Part shown: in pieces, positions 45,101 to 53,773 of the stretch
Layout: every line of letters begins with the position of its first letter
Numbering within the stretch: the first letter of the stretch is position 1
Assembly (NCBI GenBank): GCA_009746045.1
Contig: RPFO01000670.1
Location: 275,042-337,041, forward strand
Direction: 5' to 3'
Length of the DNA stretch: 62,000 bases
Origin: Mesostigma viride
Lineage: Eukaryota; Streptophyta; Mesostigmatophyceae; Mesostigmatales; Mesostigmataceae
Program-made: the position numbers and the translations under genes
The notes under the pieces: model-generated
Databases searched by the model: none
Told to the model about the DNA's origin: nothing
The model's input: only the letters and a program-made list of their open reading frames with translations

Positions 45101-47248
45101 CACAATGAGGGGTGGGCTGACTACGGCAGGTACATGCGCCACAATGAGGGGTGGGCTGACTACGGCAGGTACATGCGCCAAAGGGGTGGGCTGACTACGG
45201 CAGGTACATGCGCCACAATGAGGGGTGGGCTGACTACGGCAGGTACATGCGCCAAAGGGGTGGGCTGACTACGGGAAGACCACCCGGCAAAGCCGTTACT
45301 TTATGTGCCCCGTGCTGTGACTAAATTGAACAAAGGCATGAGCTCTGCAGACCACGTGTACCCCCTGGCAGAGGGGAAGCAGGTACGAGCGCAAGAGGAA
45401 GGGGGGGAAAGCATCCAGGGGGATCCAGGGACGTATGCTGGGCACACGAAAACCAAGCACCCAACTTTACACTGACAGAAGCACGGGCCAAAACCCATCC
45501 CTTGCAGCACGCGCGTGCGGCTGCTACTAGCTCGCGTAGAGCGGAGCACGCGCGCTAGTGCACATGCATGAATCCGGCAGTCACACGTCCAATCAATGGC
45601 ATGCCATTTCAGCCGTGACCAAAACATGGGGGGGACCAAGGGTGGGGGAATCCCTGCTGTCAGCCCGCACACCCTTCAGCCACACAGTCCCCACTAGTGT
45701 CCACCACTGGCATGTACGGGGCATGCATGGACAACCGGTACGCACACCAAGGATCGTGCCAAGCGGCATGGAGGCCACGCCACAGGCCACAGGCCACACG
45801 CCACAGGCCACAGGCCACACGCCACAGGCCACAGGCCACAGGCCACAGGCCACAGGCCACAGGCCACAGGCCACAGGCCACAGGCCACAGGCCACAGGCC
45901 ACAGGCCACAGGCCACAGGCCACAGGCCACAGGCCACAGGCCACAGGCCACAGGCCACAGGCCACAGGCCACAGGCCACAGGCCACAGGCCACAGGCCAC
46001 AGGCCACAGGCCACAGGCCACAGGCCACAGGCCACAGGCCACAGGCCACAGGCCACAGGCCACAGGCCACAGGCCACAGGCCACAGGCCACAGGCCACAG
46101 GCCACAGGCCACACGCCACATGCCACAGGCCACACGCCACAGGCCACATGCCACAGGCCACAGGCCACAGGCCACAGGCCACAGGCCACAGGCCACATGC
46201 CACTCCCCAGCTTTGCATGCGAGACAAGTCAAGCAGTCCAGTGAAGCCAGGCTGCATTGGCGAGGGCACACCATGTCAGCCGCGGATGACAAAACTTAGT
46301 ACAACAGAACCCTAAGCCACCACCCCAGCCCCCTCTCACCACCCCTCCCACCTGCTCTGCCACCCCCAACCCCACCTGCACATTGCAAGCCACCGCCACC
46401 TGTGCGGTATGTGCCACTACCCATCTCCATAGCCCCCCAACCCCAATCCCACCTGCACCCCCCAGCAGCACACTGCAACCCGCACCTGCACGTTGCGCCC
46501 CCACCTGTGTGCTAAATGCCACAACACACACCTGTGCGCACCATGTCACCACCCATCCTCTCTACCCCCCACCTACGCGCCCCATGCCACGACACACACC
46601 TGCACGCTCCATGTCGGTGGCCAGCAGCAGCAGCCGGCAGTCGGCGTTGTCCGGGTCGTTCACCACCGTCTTGACGCGCGGCAGGTCCAGCGTGTGCCTG
46701 CCATCCGCACAGCATACATAAGTTTTTTCCATGTTGGCTAAGGAACGCGAGGTGCGTGCAAGGGCAGGCATAGTTATGCGCCACGTGCAAGCATAGCTGT
46801 GGGAGTCTCTGGGGTCTTGTACCTCAAGATTCTCAACTTAATGGAAGCCATATGAGACTCGAGGCGAATTGTCAGTTCTACATCAACCGGAGCCGGCGTC
46901 AGAGGCATCGCATGCTCACCCTTTGAGAAGCTTCATCATTGCGGAACACCGCTCTTTGGGGATTCGCAGGGCATTTAGGGACAACGTGGAGACGAATTGC
47001 GCCTTGTCTAGCAACGCCATTATCTCCGCCTGCAATGTGCTGTACAGGGTGGATGGCCCCTTGGTCGATGCAGATGACGGGCTTCTAAATTCAGCAAATA
47101 CGTGTATGGGATGAATTGCCTGCCGTCTGCAGCATGAAAATATGCTTGCCCGATTCAAACTCTTTCGTAGGCCAGCCGGGATGCACACTGAACGATAAGG
47201 CAAATAATTTGCCAGCGACGCGCACACACGAATCATGCATGGGCGCAT
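36181..47248 (-). CDS. TRM5: tRNA (guanine(37)-N1)-methyltransferase TRM5, 14 exons
   Basis: TRM5 uses S-adenosylmethionine to make m1G37 next to the tRNA anticodon, which prevents frameshifting. Exons in transcript order: 47248-46920, 46697-46600, 44762 (or 44771)-44643, 44134-44072, 43462-43389, 42151-42116, 41228-41151, 40636-40598, 39831-39759, 39052-38928, 38305-37960, 37473-37376 (or 37367), 37096-37013, 36357-36181. Phases agree at every junction, giving about 580 residues. Signatures: [10 protein letters not shown] and [11 protein letters not shown] (N-terminal domain), [67 protein letters not shown] and YANDLNP (SAM site), [25 protein letters not shown] (NLP motif), LPTVHCYCF and [20 protein letters not shown]. 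Exon 3 ends at GCAG|GCAGGT, apparently a GC-AG intron. Exon 11 has a Gly/Lys-rich insert of about 65 residues between AYNMDARAF and VVMNLP. The first ATG is uncertain; MALLDKAQF about 75 residues later is an alternative start. Confidence 0.93.
38306..38404. repeat. 31-bp tandem repeat, 3 copies, abutting the exon 11 acceptor of TRM5
   Basis: GCCGCATGAGACCAG starts at 38316, 38347 and 38378. The first copy runs into the 3' splice site of exon 11 (exon edge 38305). Confidence 0.9.
39255..39400. repeat. GC-rich simple repeat (GGGCGCG/GTGGGCGC)
   Basis: Irregular GGGCGCGTGGGCGCGCGGGC tract in the TRM5 intron between exons 10 and 9 (39053-39758). Confidence 0.9.
41050..41104. repeat. Short tandem duplication (about 32 bp, 2 copies)
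   Basis: ATTCCATGGGGGGCACTTGT begins at 41050 and again at 41082, in the TRM5 intron just 3' of exon 7. Confidence 0.85.
42600..43140. repeat. 87-89-bp minisatellite, 6 copies
   Basis: CATGCTACACCGGCTACACC-type units start at 42641, 42728, 42816, 42905, 42992 and 43079, so the period varies only from 87 to 89 bases. It lies in the TRM5 intron 42152-43388. Confidence 0.95.
43690..43795. repeat. 7-bp repeat (GGGACCA/GGGAGCA/GGGACAA)
   Basis: AGGGACC and AGGGAGC units in tandem in the TRM5 intron 43463-44071. Confidence 0.9.
43833..43923. repeat. 46-bp tandem duplication
   Basis: CGGAGTAGGCCTGCAGGAAC to CTCATCCTCC appears twice, at 43833 and 43879, in the same TRM5 intron. Confidence 0.9.
44857..45278. 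repeat. Two-variant minisatellite, 11 full copies
   Basis: Each unit has GGGCTGACTACGGCAGGTAC and ATGCGCCA, then either AAGGGGT (type A) or CAATGAGGGGT (type B). The order on the plus strand is B A A B A A B B A B A, then a truncated copy. It lies in the long TRM5 intron between exons 2 and 3. Confidence 0.95.
45780..46202. repeat. 7-bp minisatellite CCACAGG, about 60 copies
   Basis: Near-perfect (CCACAGG)n with scattered CCACACG and CCACATG variants at both ends. Since 7 is prime to 3, translations repeat every 7 residues ([14 protein letters not shown]) and look like proteins, but they are not. Confidence 0.97.
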
Positions 47249-47978
47249 GCGGAGAAGCCTAGAGCGTGCATCCGACCCTTAGGTAACGACCTTCAGACTT
47301 GAGTCAGACCTTTTATTGAAATTATGGAGTTGAAGGCCATTAATTGGCGAGGTACGTTGTACAATGCGTTTCCCGTATCTCACTTGGGCTCAACTCACAA
47401 CAGAATTCTACGCAGCGGCGACCTTCCCATCGCAGGCGCGCGAGGTTTGTGTCTTGCCAGGAGAGAACGGGGATGGCAGCATACCTTGCCAGCGTTGATC
47501 CCGACTAGCCGAACTTCGTAAACAGGAAAAAGATCCGAGTACCTAGTACATGACCATGATGTTGAGTAGGCAGCAATCAATTGACGGCAGCAATCAATTG
47601 TCGCTCACAGATTCGCTCAACTCTTGATCGATCGGGTCGCCATTCGGCAACCAAGCTGGGGCACGACTTGTCTTCCAGCGTGTTCCGCACCCAAGTCCGC
47701 ACTGAGGCCTGACGAAATGACACGATGGAATTGGCAAGGGTGATTACTTGGATGGGTATTTCACGGGAGGGTAGTGCGATCCTCTACTTAGAGCCCATGA
47801 GGCCGCAAGAGGTGGGAAGAATTTCGCTCCTGTGCTGAGCTGGAGTACCCTGACAATATGCTCCTGGAGAAAGCGCGCGTTCTCGTTGAGTAAACTGGGT
47901 CCTAGTCGTCTCGCTGTGCTCAGGGTGGCATCTGCGTGAAAAAACATAAAGCAGAGATCGTCACGTTTGGTGGAAGGA
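47249..47978. promoter_or_regulatory. Shared divergent promoter region of TRM5 and the TspO-like gene
   Basis: The two genes start back to back, about 730 bases apart. No TATA box or clear motif was found. A CAGCAATCAATTG repeat occurs twice near 47570-47600 (GGCAGCAATCAATTGACGGC then AGCAATCAATTGTCG). Confidence 0.45.
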
Positions 47979-50900
47979 ATGCAGCTCCGGACCGACAGTT
48001 GGAGTATGGCGGACTCGTCCGATTCGGCTCCCCATGTTAGCGTAGCGCTAAAAGCTAGCAATTGCGTTGGTTTCGTGATTTTGATAGTTGTGAATTACCT
48101 CAGTGCCGCAGGCAAGCTGGGGCCGACCAACGCGGATGTTAGCCATAAGGTAGGGATTCTAAAACCGTCATTGCTGTCGCGATGTGGCACGTGTTCATGG
48201 GGATGTGGCATCTGTGTAAGACATGGCCGCGCTCTGCTAGAAATATCTACCCTTTTGTACAGGTCAGGGTTCCTGACTGTTTTCGGTGGATGTTTTCTTT
48301 AGCCTACCCTGGTGCAGTCTCTAATGCGAGTTGCTTCCCTGGATGCGTGTCCGCACGGGTCTCCTCGTTTCCTTCCTTTTACATGCAGTATGAGACGCCA
48401 TTGACTCCGGCGGGCTATGCCTTCAGCATCTGGGGGCTCATTTTCCTCTTGCAAGCCATCTTCGTAATATACCAGGCGCTGCCCGTGGGTTATGGCGAGC
48501 ACTTGGGCATTAAGGAGCGGGAAGTGGCTGCTGTGGGTGAGTAGGCCGTGACGTGACTCACTTGCCCGTGCTGTTGACGCTTGGCGTCATGGTCGCGTGC
48601 ACCATGGCAGGATTCTTGCTTTGCCCCGTGGTGTGCATCTCCTGAAAAGCTCTGTTGGCTGCTATCATCTCTACCAAGGATGCCTGCTGCGAGGGACCAT
48701 GCATGCCTCGTGTTTCACCGGGCTGATGTCTGAAAGAGCCTAGCCCTGGGTCCTGGCACTATCCATCGCATGCAATGGGCTCTCTCCCTCACCTCGTCAG
48801 AGGATGAAGCCATGGCGGAACAGTCAGGGCACCCGCCTGGTGCGTTGCATTCAGGGCACCTTGTGTGTGCTGCTGCGACCAGGCCGCGGTCGCACTCGCG
48901 CCTCGTTCTGCTCCCCATGTCCCGGAAGGCTTGCCCCGTAACATGTCCTGCGCCGTGGCATGTCCTGCGCCGTTGCGTGTCCTGCGCCGTTGGCCTGCCA
49001 GGGTTCAACGAGGGGACCCTGGTATGTGGGTTTGGTGGACGCATGTTCCCGGGCTGGTTGACGCTTTCCCATGCAACATGTGCGGTCCATGTGCGTGCTG
49101 GTGCTCCCCCCTTGCCCTCAACCTTCCTTTCCCTCACCCTTCGCTTGCCCTCACCCTTCCCTTGCCCTCGCCCTTCCTTTCCCTCACCCTTCCCTTGCCC
49201 TCGCCCTTCCTTTCCCTCACCCTTCCCTTGCCCTCGCCCTTCCTTGCCTTCACCCTTCCCTTGCCCTCACCCTTCCCTTGCCCTCACCCTTCCCTTGCCC
49301 TCACCCTTCGCTTGCCCTCACCCTTCCCTTGCCCTCTCCCTTCCTTGCCCTCACCCTTCCCTTGCACTCACCCTTCCCTTGCCCTCGCCATTCCCTTGCC
49401 CTCGCCCTTCCTTGCCCTCGCCCTTCCCTTGCCCTCAACCTTCCCTTGCTCTCACCCTTCCCTTGCCCTCACCCTTCCCTTGCCCTCGCCCCTCCCTTGC
49501 CCTCACCCTTCCCTTGCCCTCTCCATTCCCTTGCCCTCGCCCTTTCTTGCCCTCACCCTTCCCTTGCCCTCACCCGTCCCTTGCCCTCACCCTTCCCTTG
49601 CCCTCGCCCTTCCTTGCCCTCACCCTTCCCTTGCCCTCACCCGTCCCTTGCCCTCACCCTTCGCTTGCCCTCACCCTCCCCTTGCCCTCGCCCTTCCCTT
49701 GCCCTCACCCTTCCTTGCTCGCTCGTGTGCTTGCCCCTGCCCCATGCGCAGGCTACTTCCTGCAGGCCACCTGGTACATGGAGTGCCTCTGGCAGATGGC
49801 CTTTGTGCGCGAGAACGTGTCCCTCGCCTTCCTCCTTATACTGGCAGCTGTAGTCTTCGCCCACTGGGCGCTCATCCGCCTGTACAAGCTGGCCCATGAG
49901 CTGGCGTCGCTACCAGACAGCGCGTGGAGCATGGGTGGGGGCGCGCCAGAGCCAACCAACCTTCTGGAGTCGGCCGCGCTGGCCCTGCGCCGCTGGGGGT
50001 CGCTCTCCATCACCATCTCTACTTCTGTCAACGCGGCGTGGCTGCTGGTGGCCACCGTTGTGTCGTTGCTCATCATCCCTGTCGCGCACAGCATGCACCC
50101 GCCCGTGTGGGTCGCCGTCATCCTCACACTGTTCGTCGCCATTGTGGTGAGTGGCTCGTGTGCAGCGTGGGTGTTGTTGGTTCCGTGGGGGGAGCCTGGT
50201 GGGTATCAGGGATAGCACCGTGGCTGTGCACCTGCCAGCGCGTCTCCCCCTGCTGTACCTCAGCCATAGCATCACTGTGCTCTATTTATTCCGTTGCCTA
50301 TTTATGACTTGAGTTGGGAGCTGACTCCGCTTCCCCTTGCCATGGCCATCTGCGGGTCTCTCCCTTTGTTTCATGTGGTCACTGTAGAGCTTCTTTGTCT
50401 GCATGCAAGGCGCTACCCTATGATTTTCCTTATGGGTCTTGCACGCTTCGTGCTTTCTGGTCCTGGTCTGTACCGCCCGTGCCCAGTGATTCGATTAAGG
50501 TTTTTGTTGCTAGTGGCGCTAGGCCACTTGTGGCGTTTTGAACTACAAAACTTCCGTTGACTCGGCCAATGTGTGGCTTTAAGCCAATTAAAATTGGGCT
50601 TGGCACGGCCACGTGTGGCGGGCTGGCTTTCCAACCATTCATTGGAAGTAGAACGGCGGGGTCAGCGCGGCGCGGCGCCGTACTGGCTGAGTATACAGGG
50701 CGGGTCTCTGCCTGCCGGCCGCCCGTGTAGATTAATCCTCAGTTCGACGCATTTTGCAGCACTTGCTCGCTTGTGTTCGTACTTTTGCGTACTTTTTCGT
50801 ACTTTTTTATATCGTTGTCGCAATGATTCGGTCCCCATTCTCGACGATGGATTCAAGGATACTGTCGTCTCTAAGACACTGCTCCGAAGACGATGATTTT

Positions 50901-51832
50901 GATTGGACAAGACTTTGGTTGATTCTTGTAATACAATTCTACCTAGCTCACTGCACACTGCACCGGTCTAGCTCACTACGGTAGTCACTGCTCAGTGCCC
51001 AGCCTGTCCAGCGGCCAGCGGGCCACTTGGCGCTACTAACATGCACTAAGCGGTATGCACTGTTGCACTTTTCTAAAGGGAGATTCGTGGCGGAACGCCG
51101 GCCGGAAGTTCGGCTGACACTGCCAATTGTGGCGTAACCTGTACTAGAGTGAACTTCAGGCACGGCAACTCTGTGGCGAAACGAAACTAGAAAGTAGAAC
51201 AGCACGGCCAATTTGTGGCTTCTTGGGGGCCGTGTCAAATAGGGTGGCACCGCCACATTTTACCAAAAAAAGTGCCACACCGCCACATTTGGCGGCATAT
51301 CGCCACTAATCGAAACACTGCCCGTGCCCAGCATGTAATGGAGCTCCTTGGGCTTGTCCGCACCCCTCATGAGGGCGCAGCCATCTGGAACGTGCAGAAA
51401 AGCACAACCCAGCTACTTTATGGGCGCTGCCTTGTGAAGCGGTAGTTGGTACTTGCTTGCTGCACATGAGCAGGGGACATGCTCCACTGCTAGGTACACC
51501 GAATGCATGTCTCATCCGTCCTGGTGCATGCCACTGGGCCCCCTGTTGCGCCCCCTCGTCCTCCCCCCCCCACCCCCCCACAGGCGCTGTCGCTGCTGAG
51601 CCCCGCGGTGCAGGACATTGGCTACGGCGCGACCGTGTTGTGGGCGCTGCACGCCATCGACAGCAAGCAGCGCGTTGCCAGCCGCTCGCTGCACCTGTGG
51701 CTGCTGCTGCTGCAGGGTCTGCTGGTGCTCGCGCTGCTGGCTGCCGTCGCCGCCACGCGCGCCATAATGTGGCGCCAGAGCTGGGCACGTGCACGGCTGG
51801 CGTCGGGCGCGCAGCCACTGCTGGGCGCGTGA
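47979..51832 (+). CDS. TspO/MBR-like tryptophan-rich multi-pass membrane protein, four exons
   Basis: Exons: 47979-48149 (phase 0, donor GTAGGG), 48389-48536 (phase 1, donor GTGAGT), 49752-50146 (phase 0, donor GTGAGT) and 51584-51832 (stop TGA). The joined product is 320 residues. It resembles the larger TspO/MBR-like proteins of bacteria and algae: a first helix (GFVILIVVNYLSAAGKLGPT), then YETPLTPAGYAFSIWGLIFL running into LLQAIFVIYQALP, later ISTSVNAAWLLVATVVSLLI and a C-terminal LWLLLLQGLLVLALLAAVAA. I count about seven hydrophobic segments. Canonical TspO is shorter, about 160 residues. TspO-type proteins bind tetrapyrroles or act in stress signalling; whether this larger branch does so is unknown. 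Start choice: the first ATG of the frame is at 47979, and 48006 is also possible. It is divergent from TRM5. Confidence 0.75.
49108..49725. repeat. 17-bp-type pyrimidine repeat (CCCTTCCCTTGCCCTCA)n
   Basis: CTTGCCCTCACCCTTCC units with CGCC/CACC variants fill the end of the second intron of the TspO-like gene, almost up to the acceptor at 49751. They create long frames (ALTLPLPSPF and similar) that are read-through of the intron and not exons. Confidence 0.95.
50484..51320. mobile_element. Non-autonomous hAT-like DNA transposon with 8-bp target-site duplication
   Basis: The left end is CAGTGATTCGATTA (50484) and the right end, in reverse complement, is CAGTGTTTCGATTA (ending 51320): 14-bp terminal inverted repeats with one mismatch. 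The 8 bases on both sides are identical, CCCGTGCC at 50476-50483 and 51321-51328. CAGTG ends plus an 8-bp duplication are the hallmark of hAT elements. The 837-bp body has no transposase frame and is rich in GCCAC/GTGGC subterminal motifs. It sits in intron 3 of the TspO-like gene. Confidence 0.9.
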
Positions 51833-52516
51833 GGGGAAGAGGAACCATGGCTGCTTGCGCGGATAGTTTGTACATCTTCAAGTACATGGGACCCCGTGGC
51901 AGGGTGGGATGAGGCTCTGCTAGAGCACTATTCTCGGCTTGTTTCATGCGATGAAAAAGCATGATCGTGCATCGTCTTCGAAGGTCATGCCGACCTGCCG
52001 CTGTCATATAGACCTAGGGCTTGGGAAACGGTCCAGGGGAAGCCCTCGTGGAGCCTAGATCCATGGTCGGTGGACAACGTTCAGGGTGCTGTTAGCAACA
52101 GTCTAGTGGCCATACCTCGTCAGCTCATGCATGATGTTGCCAGGCATGTTTGAGGGGTTCGACATGGGTATTAGCGTACTGCTACGCTTGTGGAGCTTTT
52201 CCCTAGGAAGTGGGATCGAAGTTTATGAAAGGGAATGTAGGGTTGGTGCAGTGCGCTAGACGCCATTGGTGGCTTTGGGGAAAGATGGTAGAGTATTTAG
52301 GAATGATAGTTGTAGCAAAAGAAGTAGATCCATGAGACTTTGCCGCATTCGTGACACCGTGATGACATGTACGGTGCAGATGTGGTCAAGACTGCCCCGG
52401 TCGATGTAAGAAACTAGCATGATTGATTAGCTTGCAGGCTTGGCACAGATTGATTTATAGATTCTGTTTACTAATGGCCTGAAATCTTTAATTTGTAAAT
52501 ACTTTTGCAGCTGGGT
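51833..52516. other. 3' flank of the TspO-like gene, nothing recognised
   Basis: No exon or repeat supported. A TGTAA motif at about 52406 could serve polyadenylation but is far from the stop codon. Confidence 0.4.
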
Positions 52517-52532
52517 ATAATTTGGCACACGT

Positions 52533-52718
52533 GGCTCTACACGTCAAGTCGCTCTGCACGTAAGCCAGCCATAATTTCAAGGCACAAGGCTACACATTTC
52601 CATCTCCATTCATCTTCGTCATCCTGAACGACTCGAAAACGCGGACAAGATAACGGCAGGCTCGAGCTACCATGGTCTGGATTCTTCCGATGTCTGGCCT
52701 GCGCTGGTTTTCTCCTTG
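52533..52718 (-). mobile_element. Family A short retroposon, full-length-looking copy with 16-bp target-site duplication
   Basis: ATAATTTGGCACACGT is repeated exactly at 52517-52532 and 52719-52734, flanking a 186-bp segment. On the minus strand this starts ATCAAGGAGAAAACCAGCGC, contains GGTAGCTCGAGCCTGCCG and ends near ACGTGTAGAGCCAC. A direct repeat of this length is typical of LINE-mediated insertion, so this is probably a SINE or short retroposon. It shares its sequence with copies at 3.3, 11.4 and 32.0 kb. Confidence 0.8.
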
Positions 52719-52734
52719 ATAATTTGGCACACGT

Positions 52735-53773
52735 TATCATGCATAGGGTTGCTGTGCATGTTAGTAAATCTAAATTACACGCGGCCCTGGTGGGAGCCAC
52801 GGAGCATTAACCTTGGAATTGACAGCCAAAAGCAGTTGCTGCGCAACTTCAGACTTGCATGATTGATTAATTAATTGACTATCTAAGGTGACGCAGTCAC
52901 GTGTCTATCAGTAATTAATTAATTAATTAATTAATCTAAGGGGAGGGTACATGCCTGAAGTGCACTTTTCTGGAAACCACACCTATGCATGTGGTAAAAA
53001 TCCAATGATGGTTGGGGACCATTAATATGATAAAACTCCAACCAGTTTGGGGGGGTACCAGCCCCCTACCATACGCCGGTAATGCGCTAAAATTAGAAAA
53101 GGACGCTATTTTAGTCACATTTTTCCTAGGACTGAGGTGAACTAGCTAAGTCACAGCTGCGCATCCTCGCTGTCAGCCTATCACCCAAGTATCCCGCAGT
53201 GCCCAGTCTTGCGGCATCCAGCGCCCAGCCTCGCCCCATCCAGAAATGGTACGAAATCTCGTACTTTGAGCGCCCTTGATGCTGCAGCTGAATCGGGCTT
53301 GTCAAGAGCTGTCGAAGCCGTATAGAAGAAGTCCGTCAGAGTAGGAGGGGGTGGGCTGCTACAGTAGCCTATTTCTACCGTTAAGTTACGTTCCCGCTTT
53401 AAGTTAAAACGTCCAGAATTTGGCGGCGATCGTAACTTGACGCCGGAATGACTGTTGTGTAAGCCCGAGCGCAGAAACAGCTGTAAAAACAAGTCAAAAC
53501 AATGACAACATGACAATACAGCCATACATACTCGGTCGGATTCACTTGCAGATCGCGTTTTTCCGCGTTTTCCGCGGCCCGGCACTGAACGCAAATGGTT
53601 TTCACCTTTGCGGCGTGCCTGATCAGAATACATACTTGTCGTAAATAACTCAATAATTGCTAGCTTCTTGCCCTTAAGTAGCTGATAGAGACTAGGGCGC
53701 AGCACTTTGGAGTCTCACACCAGTATAGAATATCTGTTGCCTTCAAAAGTTGCTTTTGCTCACATCCACACTC
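52735..53773. other. Non-coding stretch upstream of the MTOPVIB-like gene
   Basis: It contains a degenerate minus-strand 3'-end module (GGTGGGAGCCACGGAGCATT, 52789-52813) and TTAATTAA tracts (52866-52935). No exon was supported. A 174-codon minus-strand frame (53181-53705) has no recognisable domain. Confidence 0.4.

Noticed and set aside
42600-45278. Regular direct repeats considered as a CRISPR array
   Set aside because: Units are contiguous tandem copies without unique spacers, no cas genes exist, and the sequence is eukaryotic intron.
45593-46299. Frames of about 200 codons with QATGHRP and VACGLWP repeats
   Set aside because: 7-bp minisatellite inside a TRM5 intron.
48770-50215. 481-codon and 344-codon plus-strand frames with LPLPSPF repeats
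   Set aside because: Intronic pyrimidine repeat read through into exon 3 of the TspO-like gene. Only 49752-50146 is supported as coding.
53181-53705. 174-codon minus-strand frame upstream of MTOPVIB
   Set aside because: No recognisable domain, no splice partners, and a composition like the surrounding non-coding DNA.
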